The notes under the pieces are model-generated. The model saw nothing but the letters and a program-made list of their open reading frames with translations. It was not told where the DNA came from and made no database searches. A program made the position numbers and the translations under genes. From Cladophialophora immunda (lineage: Eukaryota > Ascomycota > Eurotiomycetes > Chaetothyriales > Herpotrichiellaceae), in the NCBI RefSeq assembly GCF_000835495.1, contig NW_015622547.1, positions 620,001 to 684,000 of the forward strand: a stretch of DNA of 64,000 nt, in the 5' to 3' direction. Shown in pieces: positions 21,082-31,818 of the stretch. Positions within the stretch are counted from its first letter, which is position 1. Every line of letters starts with the position of its first letter.

Positions 21082-21572
21082 CTTGCATATGACATGCCCA
21101 GGAGGGAGAAGGGCGTAGGTTGTCTTTGGGGGAGACCCGTTGTTTATATAGGAATGCTGTTCGCAAAAGGCGTCGAGTGCAAATAGGCAGACGCACCACG
21201 AAGGCTCGTGGTGTACCGCCCTGGCTATCGCTTCAGCATCATTTCATGGCGTGATTTATACCTGCATCGTGACTCTGTGACGATCCTCATCAACTGCTGG
21301 CCAGGGAACAGGACTCGACGAAGAAACCAGCCAAATGCTTGTATGCTCAGTTGTTGTGCTCGTCCACAATGGACAAACGAGTCGACGAGCCGCCGAGTCG
21401 CATTTGCGCTCGGCCAGAACCGGAGTTTCCCGTGCTTGCCGGCTTGGCACCCGGTGCACGTGCCGCGCAGTGGCTGGGCGGGTGCGACAACGACATTTGC
21501 CGCACTTCAACACAACGACAACTTCCTCTCACCCACTCCCTCTACACCTGATGCCACAAAGAGTCTGTCCCG
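21082..21572. other. Divergent promoter region and in-frame upstream open frame
   Basis: Separates the kinase (minus) from the hypothetical gene (plus). A plus-strand ATG frame runs 21369-21551 and ends at a TGA in the same frame as the next gene (see findings). Confidence 0.45.
21143..21150 (-). promoter_or_regulatory. TATA box (TATATAAA) of FHA-kinase gene
   Basis: TATATAAA on the minus strand, about 62-70 nt before the kinase ATG at 21081. Good sequence and spacing for a core promoter. Confidence 0.5.
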
Positions 21573-22145
21573 ATGTTGGATGATAGCGGCTGGAGAGAAG
21601 GAAGGACGCGTTCGCCGTCTGTCATCCCAGACGATGGCATCCGCGGCTTCCTGGAACAGAAGACAGCACACCTCTTTGCCACACAGCTGCAGTCACGATT
21701 AGACACTCTCGAACAAACCAGAGAAACACCGAGATTCCTCAGACGCAACTCCTACAACCTGTATCTTGAAGGTCATTTCGCCCTCCTCGACCCACGCGAC
21801 CTCGAGCGTACCACCCTCAGCCCCACGCCTCCTTCCAGTGACGAGGACTGGACAACCTCAGAGCACACCCCTGAGCCGAATCCCAAAACCAACCACTACA
21901 AACCATATCTCGTTGAAAACTTATTCCCGAGGTCCAAAGCTCTCCACGGCCGAATTGAACGGAAATCACTGCGACGGCGAAATAAAAAGAGCAGCAAAAC
22001 ACACAACCCAAATCACCGGATGTTACGTCGGTCCAGAGATAAGCCCAATTCGCTCTTTTATGAGCTGGACTGGGTGGGCAGGAACGCAGTGGCCGTGTGC
22101 CAATTGGTACAGGACAATTCCGAAATGGGGAATAAGAAAGGCTGA
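21573..22145 (+). CDS. Hypothetical protein, 190 aa
   Basis: Single open frame from a true ATG. I do not recognise the family. The first ~80 residues are predicted helical (GFLEQKTAHLFATQLQSRL). They are followed by NSYNLYLEGHF, a Pro/Ser/Thr/Glu-rich linker, a very basic stretch (KSLRRRNKKSSK) that could act in nuclear import, and MLRRSRDKPNSLFYELDW near the end. The composition looks like a real disordered nuclear protein rather than random sequence. The last residues may be altered by a missed intron. An open frame of 61 codons upstream is in phase, with one TGA between. Confidence 0.5.
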   Translation: MLDDSGWREGRTRSPSVIPDDGIRGFLEQKTAHLFATQLQSRLDTLEQTRETPRFLRRNSYNLYLEGHFALLDPRDLERTTLSPTPPSSDEDWTTSEHTPEPNPKTNHYKPYLVENLFPRSKALHGRIERKSLRRRNKKSSKTHNPNHRMLRRSRDKPNSLFYELDWVGRNAVAVCQLVQDNSEMGNKKG

Positions 22146-22852
22146 ATGCCAGAAATCCGCGTCTGGTATCTCTTGCTAGTACCCCACATCATGGGCACAG
22201 GGTCCCATGATCAATGGTCCAGGCTAGGAACGTGCTCTTCAGGAGAGAATTGCATCCCTCACGGGACTTTCTCAAAAGCACGTCGACGCCACGAGATCAC
22301 GCCGCCCCCAATGCTAGCCTTGTTTCGCCCGCTTACTTAAGGCAAGGCGTCTAAAGGGACTATGCCTGATTGGATCTTTTATTCACGAATTTGTCGAATT
22401 CGCGAAATAATAAGAAATCCCACAATCAGTCCCAGGATGACCGTCCCGCTGTGACACGAGCCGCCGAGAATACTATGAGCAGCTCGCCTCTGGGTGGCAA
22501 TGGTGATGTCAAGATATCTCTGACAACTGGACATTGCAAAGAGTTGGTGCAGCAACTTCAGCCTCTCTGATCAGAGATTGAGGGAAGGGCTTTCAGGGGG
22601 GTTAGCTAATATTCTATTCATTTTGTATAGTATTCAGCTTTAGCGGGAGTTTTGCTGGTTTATATTCAATTAGCGATGGCAACCTTTGCAGAACATATGA
22701 TATCTGCTCAAGGTTTTACACGATTCATCCACCCAATTCCTCCAATTCCTTTTTGTCCAACGAGTCTGCTTGGTCTGCTTTGCGCATTTTCCTCCATTAT
22801 CGTAACTTCCCCTCTGATGCATTTGTCACGATTCAACTCTTTACGACGCTTT
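22146..22852. other. Convergent 3' intergenic region
   Basis: Between a plus-strand gene and a minus-strand gene; A/T-richer around 22380-22680. No gene supported. Confidence 0.5.
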
Positions 22853-24163
22853 TCATCCCCACACCCCTCTCCCCAACATGATTCTTTGCTCACCTTTGAC
22901 TCTCAACAGGACCAGGACTAGGATAGCTGTAGTCAGCGAGCTCAGGATGGCCACAAGGATCAGATGGCCCGGGGCAAACGCGCCGGTCGGCCTCCGCGAT
23001 CGACCACCCCCGTTGGAGGGCGGTGCGTACGGCCCAACCATTTTCTTGATGGGCTTCACGTCGTCGGTCAGCGCGGTCTTGACGCCCCGCTGCAGGCCGG
23101 GCAGGCCGTCCATGCTCCATGCGTTCTTGTGCGCCCAGTACCTGCGGGGGTAAGCGGCGGGTTTAGTCGGAACTTGACCTCGACAAAGGGGGACAAAAAG
23201 AGAGATGGAGTCGCGATTGGGAGAAGACAATCGACATCATAGAGAGAGCATAGTGGAGAAAGGGAAAAGAAGTATTTCAGAGAGAACAGTGAAGAATAAA
23301 GGAGAGCACGAACCTCTCGATCCCGTCCTCCCTCTTCCCGGCCCTCTCGCTCGCGACGCGCTTCTCGAAAAAGTCGTTGAGCGTCGGGCGGAAACTGACA
23401 AAATCGTAGCACGGCATGGAGAAGCCGCACGACGTGCCCACCTGGTGGATGTCCACCAGGATGATGGAGCGCGTGCCGGGGATGATGGTGATGTTCTGGG
23501 ACGAGACGATGTCGTTGAAGGCGGGCGTGCCGTACTCCAAGGGCGTGCCTGTTCCGGAGAGAAGGGAATTGATGAGTCAGTTGAGCTGGATCGCCATGTG
23601 TTTAACTCGAGATGGGCATGTTTGACCTAAGAGAGGGAGGATGACCCGTGAGGAAGCTGTAGGCGACAAAGAAGGCATCCAAGCCTCCTCTCCTTCCATC
23701 TCACTTCCTCGTGCTCTGTATACATGCCTGATCGCGTACTTGCTCAACGTCAATCCAAGACTTTGTACTCACCTTTGCCAAAAATCCTCAAGATACGCGG
23801 CGGGCCCGAGAACGCATTGAACATGACGGTGATGCGCCCGTTGCCCGGCTCATGCAGGTGCGAGGTCGTCTCGATGCCCGAGCCTGTCAGGTCCATGTAC
23901 CAGAACTTGCGGATGACGATGTTCTTGTCGTTTGTCGCCTTTTTCTCCTCGTCGTCCTCGCCGACTCTTTTGTCCGCTGCGGGCGAGCCGTTCTTGGGCT
24001 CCTTGAGGACGCCAAAGAACGGCCCGCCCTTGTCCGAGACGCCCTTAGGAGACACGTTGACGTGCCCATCGCCCGACAGGGGGGCCGAGGCGATGTAAAA
24101 GACCTTTTGCTCCAGGAGCCATTGGACGAGCGAGGGTGGGAATGTTTCGTAGAACTGGCCCAT
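22853..24163 (-). CDS. Pyridoxamine 5'-phosphate oxidase-family protein with C-terminal membrane anchor
   Basis: Exons 24163-23773, 23548-23314 and 23141-22853, 304 aa; introns of 224 and 172 nt have GTGAGT and GTTCGT donors and CAG acceptors, and all phases agree. The N-terminal ~200 residues form a split-barrel flavin-binding domain: IASAPLSGDGHVNVSPKG (26-43), then GNGRITVMFNAFSGPPRILR, and IVSSQNITIIPG in exon 2. Relatives bind FMN or F420-like cofactors; the substrate is unknown. A hydrophobic helix (about 268-288, HLILVAILSSLTTAILVLVL) near the end suggests tail anchoring in a membrane. A GTGAGC after VLLRVKG could be a further donor, so the last 12 residues are uncertain. Known PdxH-type motifs were not all seen, so it is not called the B6 enzyme. 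Confidence 0.85.
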
Positions 24164-24847
24164 TTTGCTTTGTCTCTAGGTTTCACTTCTTGGATTCCGT
24201 ATTGATCATGGAAGAGTGATGAGAGATGGCGTGTATTGGCCTATGTCCCGCCTGAAACGTAAGATGGAGAACAATCGGAGTAATGGTGACGGAGAGAGCA
24301 ATAGAGGGGAAAGGGAAGTCGGTCTGAAGTCCCGCGAAAAAGGTTTGGTGAAATAACGATTTAGATCCCACGTCTCATGGATCCCGGATCGGATACCCTT
24401 ATCTCTCTGGCCTCCGATGCAATGCAGATGGACGATGGCCAGACGTATTCGCAGGACTTCCGCATACGATGAGCCTGGCGAGGTACTATTTGACATCTCA
24501 TGTGAGTCAACCTTGGTGACCCCACCCTTTCGGATTCTGGGGTGCAGCCGATATCGGCAACCCCAAGTACGGCGAGGCTGTACAAGGCGACGAGGCTGAG
24601 TTTGTTGCGAGAGATGTTCAACGTTTTGGCTGCAGGTATGAGTCGGCAACATGCAATATTTATTGGCTGTGTGTCGCTTGATCTACCTGTCAGTCGCCGA
24701 TATCAATACCCGAAAGTCTTGGTCCCCATCAAGTCCATAGCAGAATGCCAATGGCTGCGTCCCCATGGTTGGATCTTCAGCCTTGTAATGCCTCGGGTTC
24801 TCCACGAGCCATCCCAACGACGGTGCAAACGTATCTGTGCACTAACT
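24164..24847. other. Intergenic, 5' of PNPOx-like gene and 3' of LSD1 gene
   Basis: Both flanking genes are on the minus strand. A short open frame without ATG (24361-24621, minus) was considered and not accepted. Confidence 0.5.
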
Positions 24848-27800
24848 TTAGACCTTTGCTCGTTTTGCTGCCTCGGCATCCATCGCTGCCTCATCCTCCC
24901 GTTTCCGCTTGCAAAACTCTTCAAAACTATTGCCTTCCTTGATCCACACGTCTTTAACTTCCCACGTGCGTCGATCCCATTCTGCGGCCTTGATTGACCA
25001 TTCCTTCATGGCCATTTCGTTGTCTTCGCGATTCTTGTTCGTGCGGTCAGTGTATGGCTTCTTCTCTTCTTCTGAGAGCGCCGCCCACATCTTCCCAAGC
25101 TCGACTCGCACCTGATCGCGCTCTGATTGCTTGGTTTTCTTGCCGCTCCTCTTTCGTTCTTCTGCAAGACGATTCTTGACCTCTTCCCAATGCTCTCCAG
25201 AGTAGAGGAGGAAAGAATTCACATTCGCTTTTGTTGGTTTGACTGGTGGAGGACCCAAGTCATCATAAATGCGGACCCACATGGCTGCGTCCCAAGCTTC
25301 ATGCAGCGCATTGTCTTTCTCCTTGACAGGCCGTGTGAAGGTGCCGGCAGGGAGTAGTTCGTCGCCCTTTCTCTTACCAGCTTGTGCCATGTGAGTTTCC
25401 ATGAGTTTTAGTTCGACCGCAGCGCCTGATTTCTTTGCGCTGGCCGCGGGCACCAGTGTTGGTGGGACAGCTATCGGTCCCACAATTGATTCGAAGACCT
25501 CGTGGGCGGCGCGAAGGCCAGATAAATATGCACCGTGAACGGTTGCCGGATGAGTTGCAATCGTGGCTTCGCCGGCAAAGAAAAGATTTTGTATAGGCGC
25601 GGCGATGAGATCATAGTCGCCGGGCCTTGCTTCAGCTGCGACATAAGAATAAGTCCCTCGAGCGAAACGATCCGAGCCCCAACGAGTAACAATTGACTCC
25701 AGCGGCATCGGAACATTGTTGGCGCCAAAAACATTGCGTAATTGCTCAAGGCATTGTCCAACGAGGATCTCATCGCCGAGCCTTTCGGCCTCGTGTGCCG
25801 CCTCGCCAGCCATCAGAGCGATCAGGACGGGAAGTCCACTTGTGTCAATGCAGTTCCAGAACAGGTAGAACTGTCCGCGACCTTCCTTGTAGTCTCTCTG
25901 GTGGGTGCCCTGTCCATTCCGAGGAGCTCGCAGGAGACCAAACATGTCTCTGCCGATATCCCAGAAGGGTTTCTCAAACACGAGGATAACTTTATTGAGC
26001 AATCCAAAACCCATCCTTCTGATGGCGTCGCGCTTCCACTGAGGCAGAGGCGGGTCAAATTGAATTGATTGGTCTTTCAGCACCCCAAGTGGTGCAGCAA
26101 ACACGATCTTGTCCGCTTCAATCGACTGTCCATCCTCACAAGTGATAGTGGCTTTCGCCTGCGAGCCCACAGCACTATATCGAATGCTCTTAACAGGCTT
26201 TCGGGTTCGAACATCGAGAGGCTCCGGATGGCGCCATAATGCACGCGGAACCTGCTGGTAACCACCAACGACCTGAGCATGTTCTCCTTCGAACTCGTTG
26301 CCAATGTCTTGGTCCCAGCCACGGAGGCTCAACTTGTCGACGTTGGCAGCATTTGCGTATTCGAGGTTGGCGAAATGCCAGTTGATCAGTCGAAGGGCAT
26401 AGGGCTTGAGGTCAAGGAATTTCTGATACTGGTCAACACCAGCATTCATGACAGCGCCGAGTGATTGGTTGAGCTCCGAAGCAAGACCATCTAGCTCGAG
26501 CGTCTCATGCATCTGAGTTGTTTTTCGCAACAGAAACCCAAACTCCTTGGCTGCTTGGGCCGCGGGAAGTTGCATTTTGGTTTCCATGCTTGTATCCACT
26601 TCTTCCGACGATTTGTCTCCCTTTGCAGCGCGGTGGCCTGCGCCACGTCTTTTTGATTTCTTATTTGGCAAAAGCTGGTCGATTGTGCCCAATGCAGTGG
26701 CTTCTTCAAACTGTTTGATGGTGATTCCGTCCTCGTCTGGAGGATCACGTCCCGCCTCAATCAGATCCTTGTCACCTGGTGCAGTTCTCTTGACAGTATG
26801 TTTGAGTCGATAATGACCGGTACGCTCGAGAATGTCATTGTATAATCTTTCAATCATTGCATCGTTCACACCGTTGACAGGTGTGCCATCGATGTCGTAG
26901 AGGGTCGAGAGGTCTCGTAGGAGGTGGTATTCGAGAGCAAGCTGCCCACGAACGATAGTGTCGAGAGGATTACCGCGTTCGAAGCCGACAATGATGTGTG
27001 CACCCATCTCGGCCGTAGGCCTCTGATGAGAGGCGAGCTTGGATGATCGCATGCTGGTAAGTGGGTGTGAGTAGATACGTCCACCTATCCTGTCACGGCC
27101 TTCCAAGACAATGATCTTTGGAGGAGCACGATCAGGATAGTGCCGAAACAGGTTGGTGAGCTGGCGTGCGGTACTGAGACCAGCCATGCCACCTCCAATG
27201 ACTACAATGGTCTCCCGTGACGGTTCCTTCTTACGGCCACGACCGACACTTCGGTTGATGAAGGGTGACTCGACGCATCCAAAATTGATGTAGCCTCGTC
27301 GCACGAGCCATTCGTATGCAAAGCAAGCAAGACGGGTCCATCTCTCATCTCTTGCACAACCAATCGCCTCATCAAGGTTGACGCTTACGCTTGGATTTCG
27401 GGACCACAACCTGAGAATGCCATTCCGTATATTCAGATATACCGTGACGTGAGAGTAGCACAACTTGTCTTGCAACAACTTATGCTCATCTTCGTGCAAG
27501 GCATACGGGTCGAGCCTCGAGGCTTCGGCGGCTGCCACACACTGACTGGCATACTCGGAAGGGGATAGCCTCGGAGGAATGGACGACTTGGGTCGGCAGG
27601 TGGTCGCGGCTTTCATGAACATGTACGGGCTTACATTGTTCGAGTTTTCAGACTTGGATTCGATTTTGAGTGTGATTTTAGTCTTTGGTTCTGCGGTCGA
27701 AGAGGTGACAGAACCCGAGGTCATGGAGCTATTGGGAGAGTCTCGGTTCTCGCTTTCCAGCTGCAGGCTTCGTAAGACTGAGGCTGGGCCGCTTGATGAA

Positions 27801-27859
27801 GCATCGTCCGAGTCATCTTCCATCTTGATGACAGAATCGTCGTCCGAATAGTCATGCAT
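24848..27859 (-). CDS. kdmA: LSD1-type histone lysine demethylase (SWIRM, amine oxidase, HMG box)
   Basis: Single exon, 1003 aa from ATG 27859 (start MHDYSDDDSV); the frame is open further upstream to 27994 but with an unlikely sequence. An acidic/Ser-rich N-terminus comes first. A SWIRM domain follows (about 95-215, ending RRGYINFGC), then a FAD-dependent amine oxidase: dinucleotide motif VIGGGMAGLSTARQL near 240, EGRDRIGGRIYSHPL near 275, and the C-terminal FAD block YSYVAAEARPGDYD/LFFAGEAT near 800. An HMG box (about 890-965) ends the protein, as in Aspergillus KdmA and fission yeast Lsd1/Lsd2. It should act in the nucleus, demethylating mono/dimethyl H3K4 or H3K9. A helical hydrophilic insert sits in the oxidase domain about where LSD1 has its tower, but is short. 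Symbol follows A. nidulans; orthology is inferred from the three-domain order. Confidence 0.93.
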   Translation of the reverse strand: MHDYSDDDSVIKMEDDSDDASSSGPASVLRSLQLESENRDSPNSSMTSGSVTSSTAEPKTKITLKIESKSENSNNVSPYMFMKAATTCRPKSSIPPRLSPSEYASQCVAAAEASRLDPYALHEDEHKLLQDKLCYSHVTVYLNIRNGILRLWSRNPSVSVNLDEAIGCARDERWTRLACFAYEWLVRRGYINFGCVESPFINRSVGRGRKKEPSRETIVVIGGGMAGLSTARQLTNLFRHYPDRAPPKIIVLEGRDRIGGRIYSHPLTSMRSSKLASHQRPTAEMGAHIIVGFERGNPLDTIVRGQLALEYHLLRDLSTLYDIDGTPVNGVNDAMIERLYNDILERTGHYRLKHTVKRTAPGDKDLIEAGRDPPDEDGITIKQFEEATALGTIDQLLPNKKSKRRGAGHRAAKGDKSSEEVDTSMETKMQLPAAQAAKEFGFLLRKTTQMHETLELDGLASELNQSLGAVMNAGVDQYQKFLDLKPYALRLINWHFANLEYANAANVDKLSLRGWDQDIGNEFEGEHAQVVGGYQQVPRALWRHPEPLDVRTRKPVKSIRYSAVGSQAKATITCEDGQSIEADKIVFAAPLGVLKDQSIQFDPPLPQWKRDAIRRMGFGLLNKVILVFEKPFWDIGRDMFGLLRAPRNGQGTHQRDYKEGRGQFYLFWNCIDTSGLPVLIALMAGEAAHEAERLGDEILVGQCLEQLRNVFGANNVPMPLESIVTRWGSDRFARGTYSYVAAEARPGDYDLIAAPIQNLFFAGEATIATHPATVHGAYLSGLRAAHEVFESIVGPIAVPPTLVPAASAKKSGAAVELKLMETHMAQAGKRKGDELLPAGTFTRPVKEKDNALHEAWDAAMWVRIYDDLGPPPVKPTKANVNSFLLYSGEHWEEVKNRLAEERKRSGKKTKQSERDQVRVELGKMWAALSEEEKKPYTDRTNKNREDNEMAMKEWSIKAAEWDRRTWEVKDVWIKEGNSFEEFCKRKREDEAAMDAEAAKRAKV

Positions 27860-30067
27860 GGTTTGATCATGACTGGGCTTGATCAGTATCAAAAACACCA
27901 CCATGACGAATCCTCTGCTACGTCCAAGACGCACAAAGCGAGCCAGCATACCTTGAACCAGCTGCAATCGACACCTTTGCCACATCAACGCCAAGTATTG
28001 TGGTAGACATGATATCTTTGGTGTTTGATATTGCTATTGCTGCCGCCATAAAGTCATATGGTCATCAACGAGGGATTTGATATTGACGACTGCCAGGGGC
28101 AATATGTGGAAAGACGGGTCAGGAAGTAAATAAAATGATCGAAATTGGTCTTTTAATGGGGGACTGTATAGCATTAGCATTGTCAGGGTGAAGGCGGGCA
28201 GACTGGGTGTGAGAGGTATCGGTTACCTGGTGCGCCCTCCCTGACCTTGGTGGTATGATATGCTCCACTAATATCGCAAACTCTTTCAGCTGGCCGGTCC
28301 AGCCTGTCCAGGTCTTGCCCTTGATCCTCCACGCCGTTCGCAAAGGGGGTGTAGGTCGACCAGAGTGCATTATCAGACTGGACGTGCCGTGGGGGATGTA
28401 TTGGCAGGAGTGAGGTTGACAGAGAGAAAGTCCCTGCCGTGTCGCCGCCACTAAATTGGAGCATCTCGGCGCTGCTCTGACCAGCCGAGTCTGATGCAAC
28501 CGCAACTCATCCCATCGCTTCGTCCTTCGTCCAACATATCATCCAGTATATCATCAAACCAACTACGACGAGGGATATCTTCTCCTTCATTTACATGGCG
28601 ATCCCCCCCGACAGCTCTTGAGCCCTCTTCGTGAGACTACCAGCTGCGGTTCGACTCCTACCCTTCCCCTTCGGGTGCACCCATCACTGCCCCTCATTGC
28701 TGCAGCCTCTCGTCCTGCGCTGGCCATGATATACCCTCAAAAGCATTGGTACGAACGGAGACCCATAAAGAGAAATATCTCAGAACATTCTCGGTCGAGT
28801 CCACACATGTTCTGGACTATTACATGCTCATTTAATGGAAGTCGTGGTACATATCGTCGCCATGTGAAAAATTTGTCGCCACCTAGCTTCTGGAACATAT
28901 TCCTTTGATACGGGGCCTAGCCGTTCATCCATCAAGATTTCATCAGAGAGTCGGTGCCCACATAAGTCTATCCGATGATTACGATGCAATTGATGCCCAT
29001 ATCTGATGGCTCGTTGCTGAATGATACATGCTGCTGGTCGGCTGAGCCGACAGACCAATACTAAGCTCATATGAAGAAAAAGGTATGGCTTCTACCCAAT
29101 CGATGAAAACGCTTTACCGCTGGTCGTGATATGAATAGACATCTGAAGGTGAATCACTGACACCTGCTTGCTTCGTGCCTTCTTGGTGTACATATCTACA
29201 GCTATGCTAACACGACAGAGCACTTCGATGCCATCCCGCCTGGTGCTCGCGAAATTCCTCTTTAACATACCGCCAATTTATGGCACTTTATCCTACTATC
29301 CACAGTCAGCCGTCTGTTCAGGCCATCGCCTCGATCAACCAGGTATCTGCGAATTTCGACACTGGAACCAGGGATTGGGAGGGACATGATCAAGAGCGTA
29401 GGCTCGCAGCTGGATCAAGATGCAAGAGCCAATAGATGAAGAAGCACGTCACAGATGTTTCAAAGACCCTCAATATCAGAAAGGCTGGAAATAATAGCGT
29501 GGCCTGTTCCAGGATGGTCATCACAGATGTCGTCGGGCAGAGACCGGCTCGTGACAGAGCGCAGGCGACAGGTTTTGTTCACCGGTTGCCTTGTTCTTGC
29601 CTCGTAGCAAAAGCAGACGAAACAATAGAAGACTTACATAAACTCTTGTACCAATAAAGTACATCTAGCAATCTCTAACCTTGCGTTCGAGTTGACCGTC
29701 TTGTGCTCCGAGTATCTCTGTGGCCCTTCATAATGACGATGTTATAGCTATTGTCTACATCTATAACGACGGCTGGAATGGTGGCGCCTATCTCCTCTTC
29801 AGCCACACTTGAAATACCCTAGATACAGCCTGTCTTCTGTGTCAGGATGTGCTGCTTGTGGTTGATATCAACTCGCCGCAGTTTTGCGTGGATATATGTA
29901 CGCAGGCGGGGTCATTCCGTATCCACGCTGTTGACACCGTCACTCGCTCGCGCTCAACCCTTCAACTTCCACTCGCACTGAGCAACTTCAACCAGTTCCT
30001 CTCATATACAGCCTTAGAACATAATGAGCTCAATCAGGCGTTGCCACGATTCTCTTATTACCGTCTC
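27860..30067. other. Long divergent intergenic region
   Basis: About 2.2 kb between the divergent LSD1 and OXNAD1-like genes. A minus-strand ATG frame at 28183-28464 might be a small gene or exon (see findings). No tRNA passes inspection. The rest shows nothing I can support. Confidence 0.45.
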
Positions 30068-31373
30068 ATGAACTCCCTTGCCAAATCCCTTTCATGTGGG
30101 GCACGAGCTGTCGAACCAACGTTCAAGCGTCTCCGCTGGACTCTCGCTCTCACATCTTTCCTTTCTCTTCATACAGGCTCGAGAAGCATGGCCACCGTGA
30201 AAGACTCGGTACCCCATATCATCAGGACCGCTGAGGATCCCCGGCAAAAGGGCATATGGCCAGCCCGGTTGAGCAAGATCGGACATATCAATTCCAAGAT
30301 CCGGTTGCTGAGACTGAGCCTGCAAAGAGATGGAGTATGTGCCCTTTTCCATCATGTCATAAAGAATCTCTCTCCCCGTACGACCATCTGTCCCATGTTC
30401 GGAAAAGAAATGCATGCTTTTGAGATATATGGTCGAGCCGCTCTGCGTTGCTTTATTTTCCAGTAAGGGAAGCTGCACAGTGTCCAATGGCTTATGACTG
30501 TTTTCTTCGAGATCGTTCCCAGTTTCGGTTGACTACCCAGATGTCTCTTGCCTTTTCCCAAGAAGACGCCGCGGCTCACATGGACAACAATTCTAGTAGC
30601 CACCTCTCCGCCATCTTCCGGGTCAATACATAGACCTGTACATCCCCAACATCGACGTTGTGGGTGGCTTCACCATCACTTCGCCGCCTCAAGCGTCTTC
30701 CCCGTCTCAAGATGACCCGCACATAGAGCTGGCTATCCAGTCCTCTCCGTCAAACCCACCGGCGGCATACCTCTGGCGAGCTGCGCAACAAATCCTCGAC
30801 TCAGCGATGACATTCCGCGTGGGTGGGAATTTCGTCTACCCGCCGCCAACGTTGAACCAAGAAGAATGCCGGGCATTGGACAGAGTGGTTTTCATCGCGG
30901 GAGGGGTGGGGATCAATCCCGTCATGAGCATGATCTCCGCAATGCATGTCTTGGGCGCGGATAAATTGGGTGGGATGACAAGGACTGTAAGAGTGCTCTA
31001 CGCCTCACGGCGAGAGAAGAACGACGAGACCGGTGCAGAAGAAGAAATTCTGTTTGAGAAGAGATTGAAAGACATAGCTGAGAAGTGGAAAGGCCACGAC
31101 CGTGTCGACTTCAAATACACTCTCTTCGTGACCAATGGACCGTCTGGGACAGAAGGAACGAAACAAGACGAAGTCGGACCAGGAAACATGGCAACGCGAT
31201 ACAGGCGGATCGAGCATGATGACCTTTTTGACGCCCTCGGGCCTGAAGGCAACAGAGCTCACACGGTCGTGTACGTCTGCGGCTTGCCCACCATGACAGA
31301 CGAATTCGTCGCTCTGCTGCAGAAAGCGCCAGGGATGGAGGACAGGAGAGTGCTTTGCGAGAAATGGTGGTGA
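30068..31373 (+). CDS. OXNAD1-like mitochondrial oxidoreductase (FAD/NAD-binding)
   Basis: Proposed exons 30068-30334 and 30600-31373, 346 aa. The N-terminus is basic and rich in Ser, Leu and Ala (to about residue 40, LHTGSRSMAT), typical of a mitochondrial presequence. It is followed by a ferredoxin-reductase-type FAD domain: IRLLRLSLQRDG at the end of exon 1, continuing into HLPGQYIDLYIPNIDVVGG in exon 2. The NAD domain follows, with AGGVGINPVMSMI and near-terminal YVCGLPTMTDEF. The 265-nt intron has a GTATGT donor and a TAGTAG acceptor; only the second AG keeps the frame open. The long intron could hide a small exon. OXNAD1 proteins have no firmly established reaction; electron transfer from NAD(P)H is inferred. 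Confidence 0.85.
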
Positions 31374-31818
31374 AACAGGAGTCACCCGTAGAAAGACCTT
31401 GCGAGGACTCAAGAGTCAAGAGGAGCGGTTTGAAGGGAGATCAATGATCTTATACATTTTCTCTCAGGGTATCATGGCTTTCCTTTCCTTGGTCGTTGCG
31501 CAACCCCTTCAAATGCTTTTGTCCGCGGCCATTTCTCTCTGTACCATGTCAATCGAGCGCCTGAATCGTGACAGATTCAAGCCTGCAAAAACAAAACCCT
31601 TGGTGATACGACAATTCGAAATCAACCTGACCCACCCCAGCCCGATCTTAACGCTGAACGCCATGCGAATATACATGCTCTATCTGGTCATGACAAAGCT
31701 CCCCTTCTGTAGAGCCAACGATATAACAGCAATGCAAGCAAATCATTGCAATCGTCAATTGCCCAAAATTCCCGTACCCACGATGTCACGTTCGGGCGGA
31801 AAGGTTTCTTTCTTTGCA
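31374..31818. other. Convergent 3' intergenic region
   Basis: Shared 3' flank of the OXNAD1-like (plus) and Dcr2-like (minus) genes. An open plus frame from about 31399 runs into the antisense of the phosphatase and was rejected. Confidence 0.5.

Noticed and set aside
24361..24621. Minus frame with NISRNKLSLVALYSLAVLGV start
   Set aside because: No ATG, no family similarity, lies in the promoter side of the PNPOx-like gene; kept only as a curiosity.
27860..27994. Extension of the LSD1 protein upstream to 27994
   Set aside because: The frame begins at TTG, and the added hydrophobic residues (FVMVVFLILIKP) do not fit a nuclear protein; ATG 27859 starts a typical acidic N-terminus.
28590..28665. 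tRNA-like GGTTCGACTCC T-loop string
   Set aside because: No D-arm, no anticodon arm and no paired acceptor stem at the right distance upstream.
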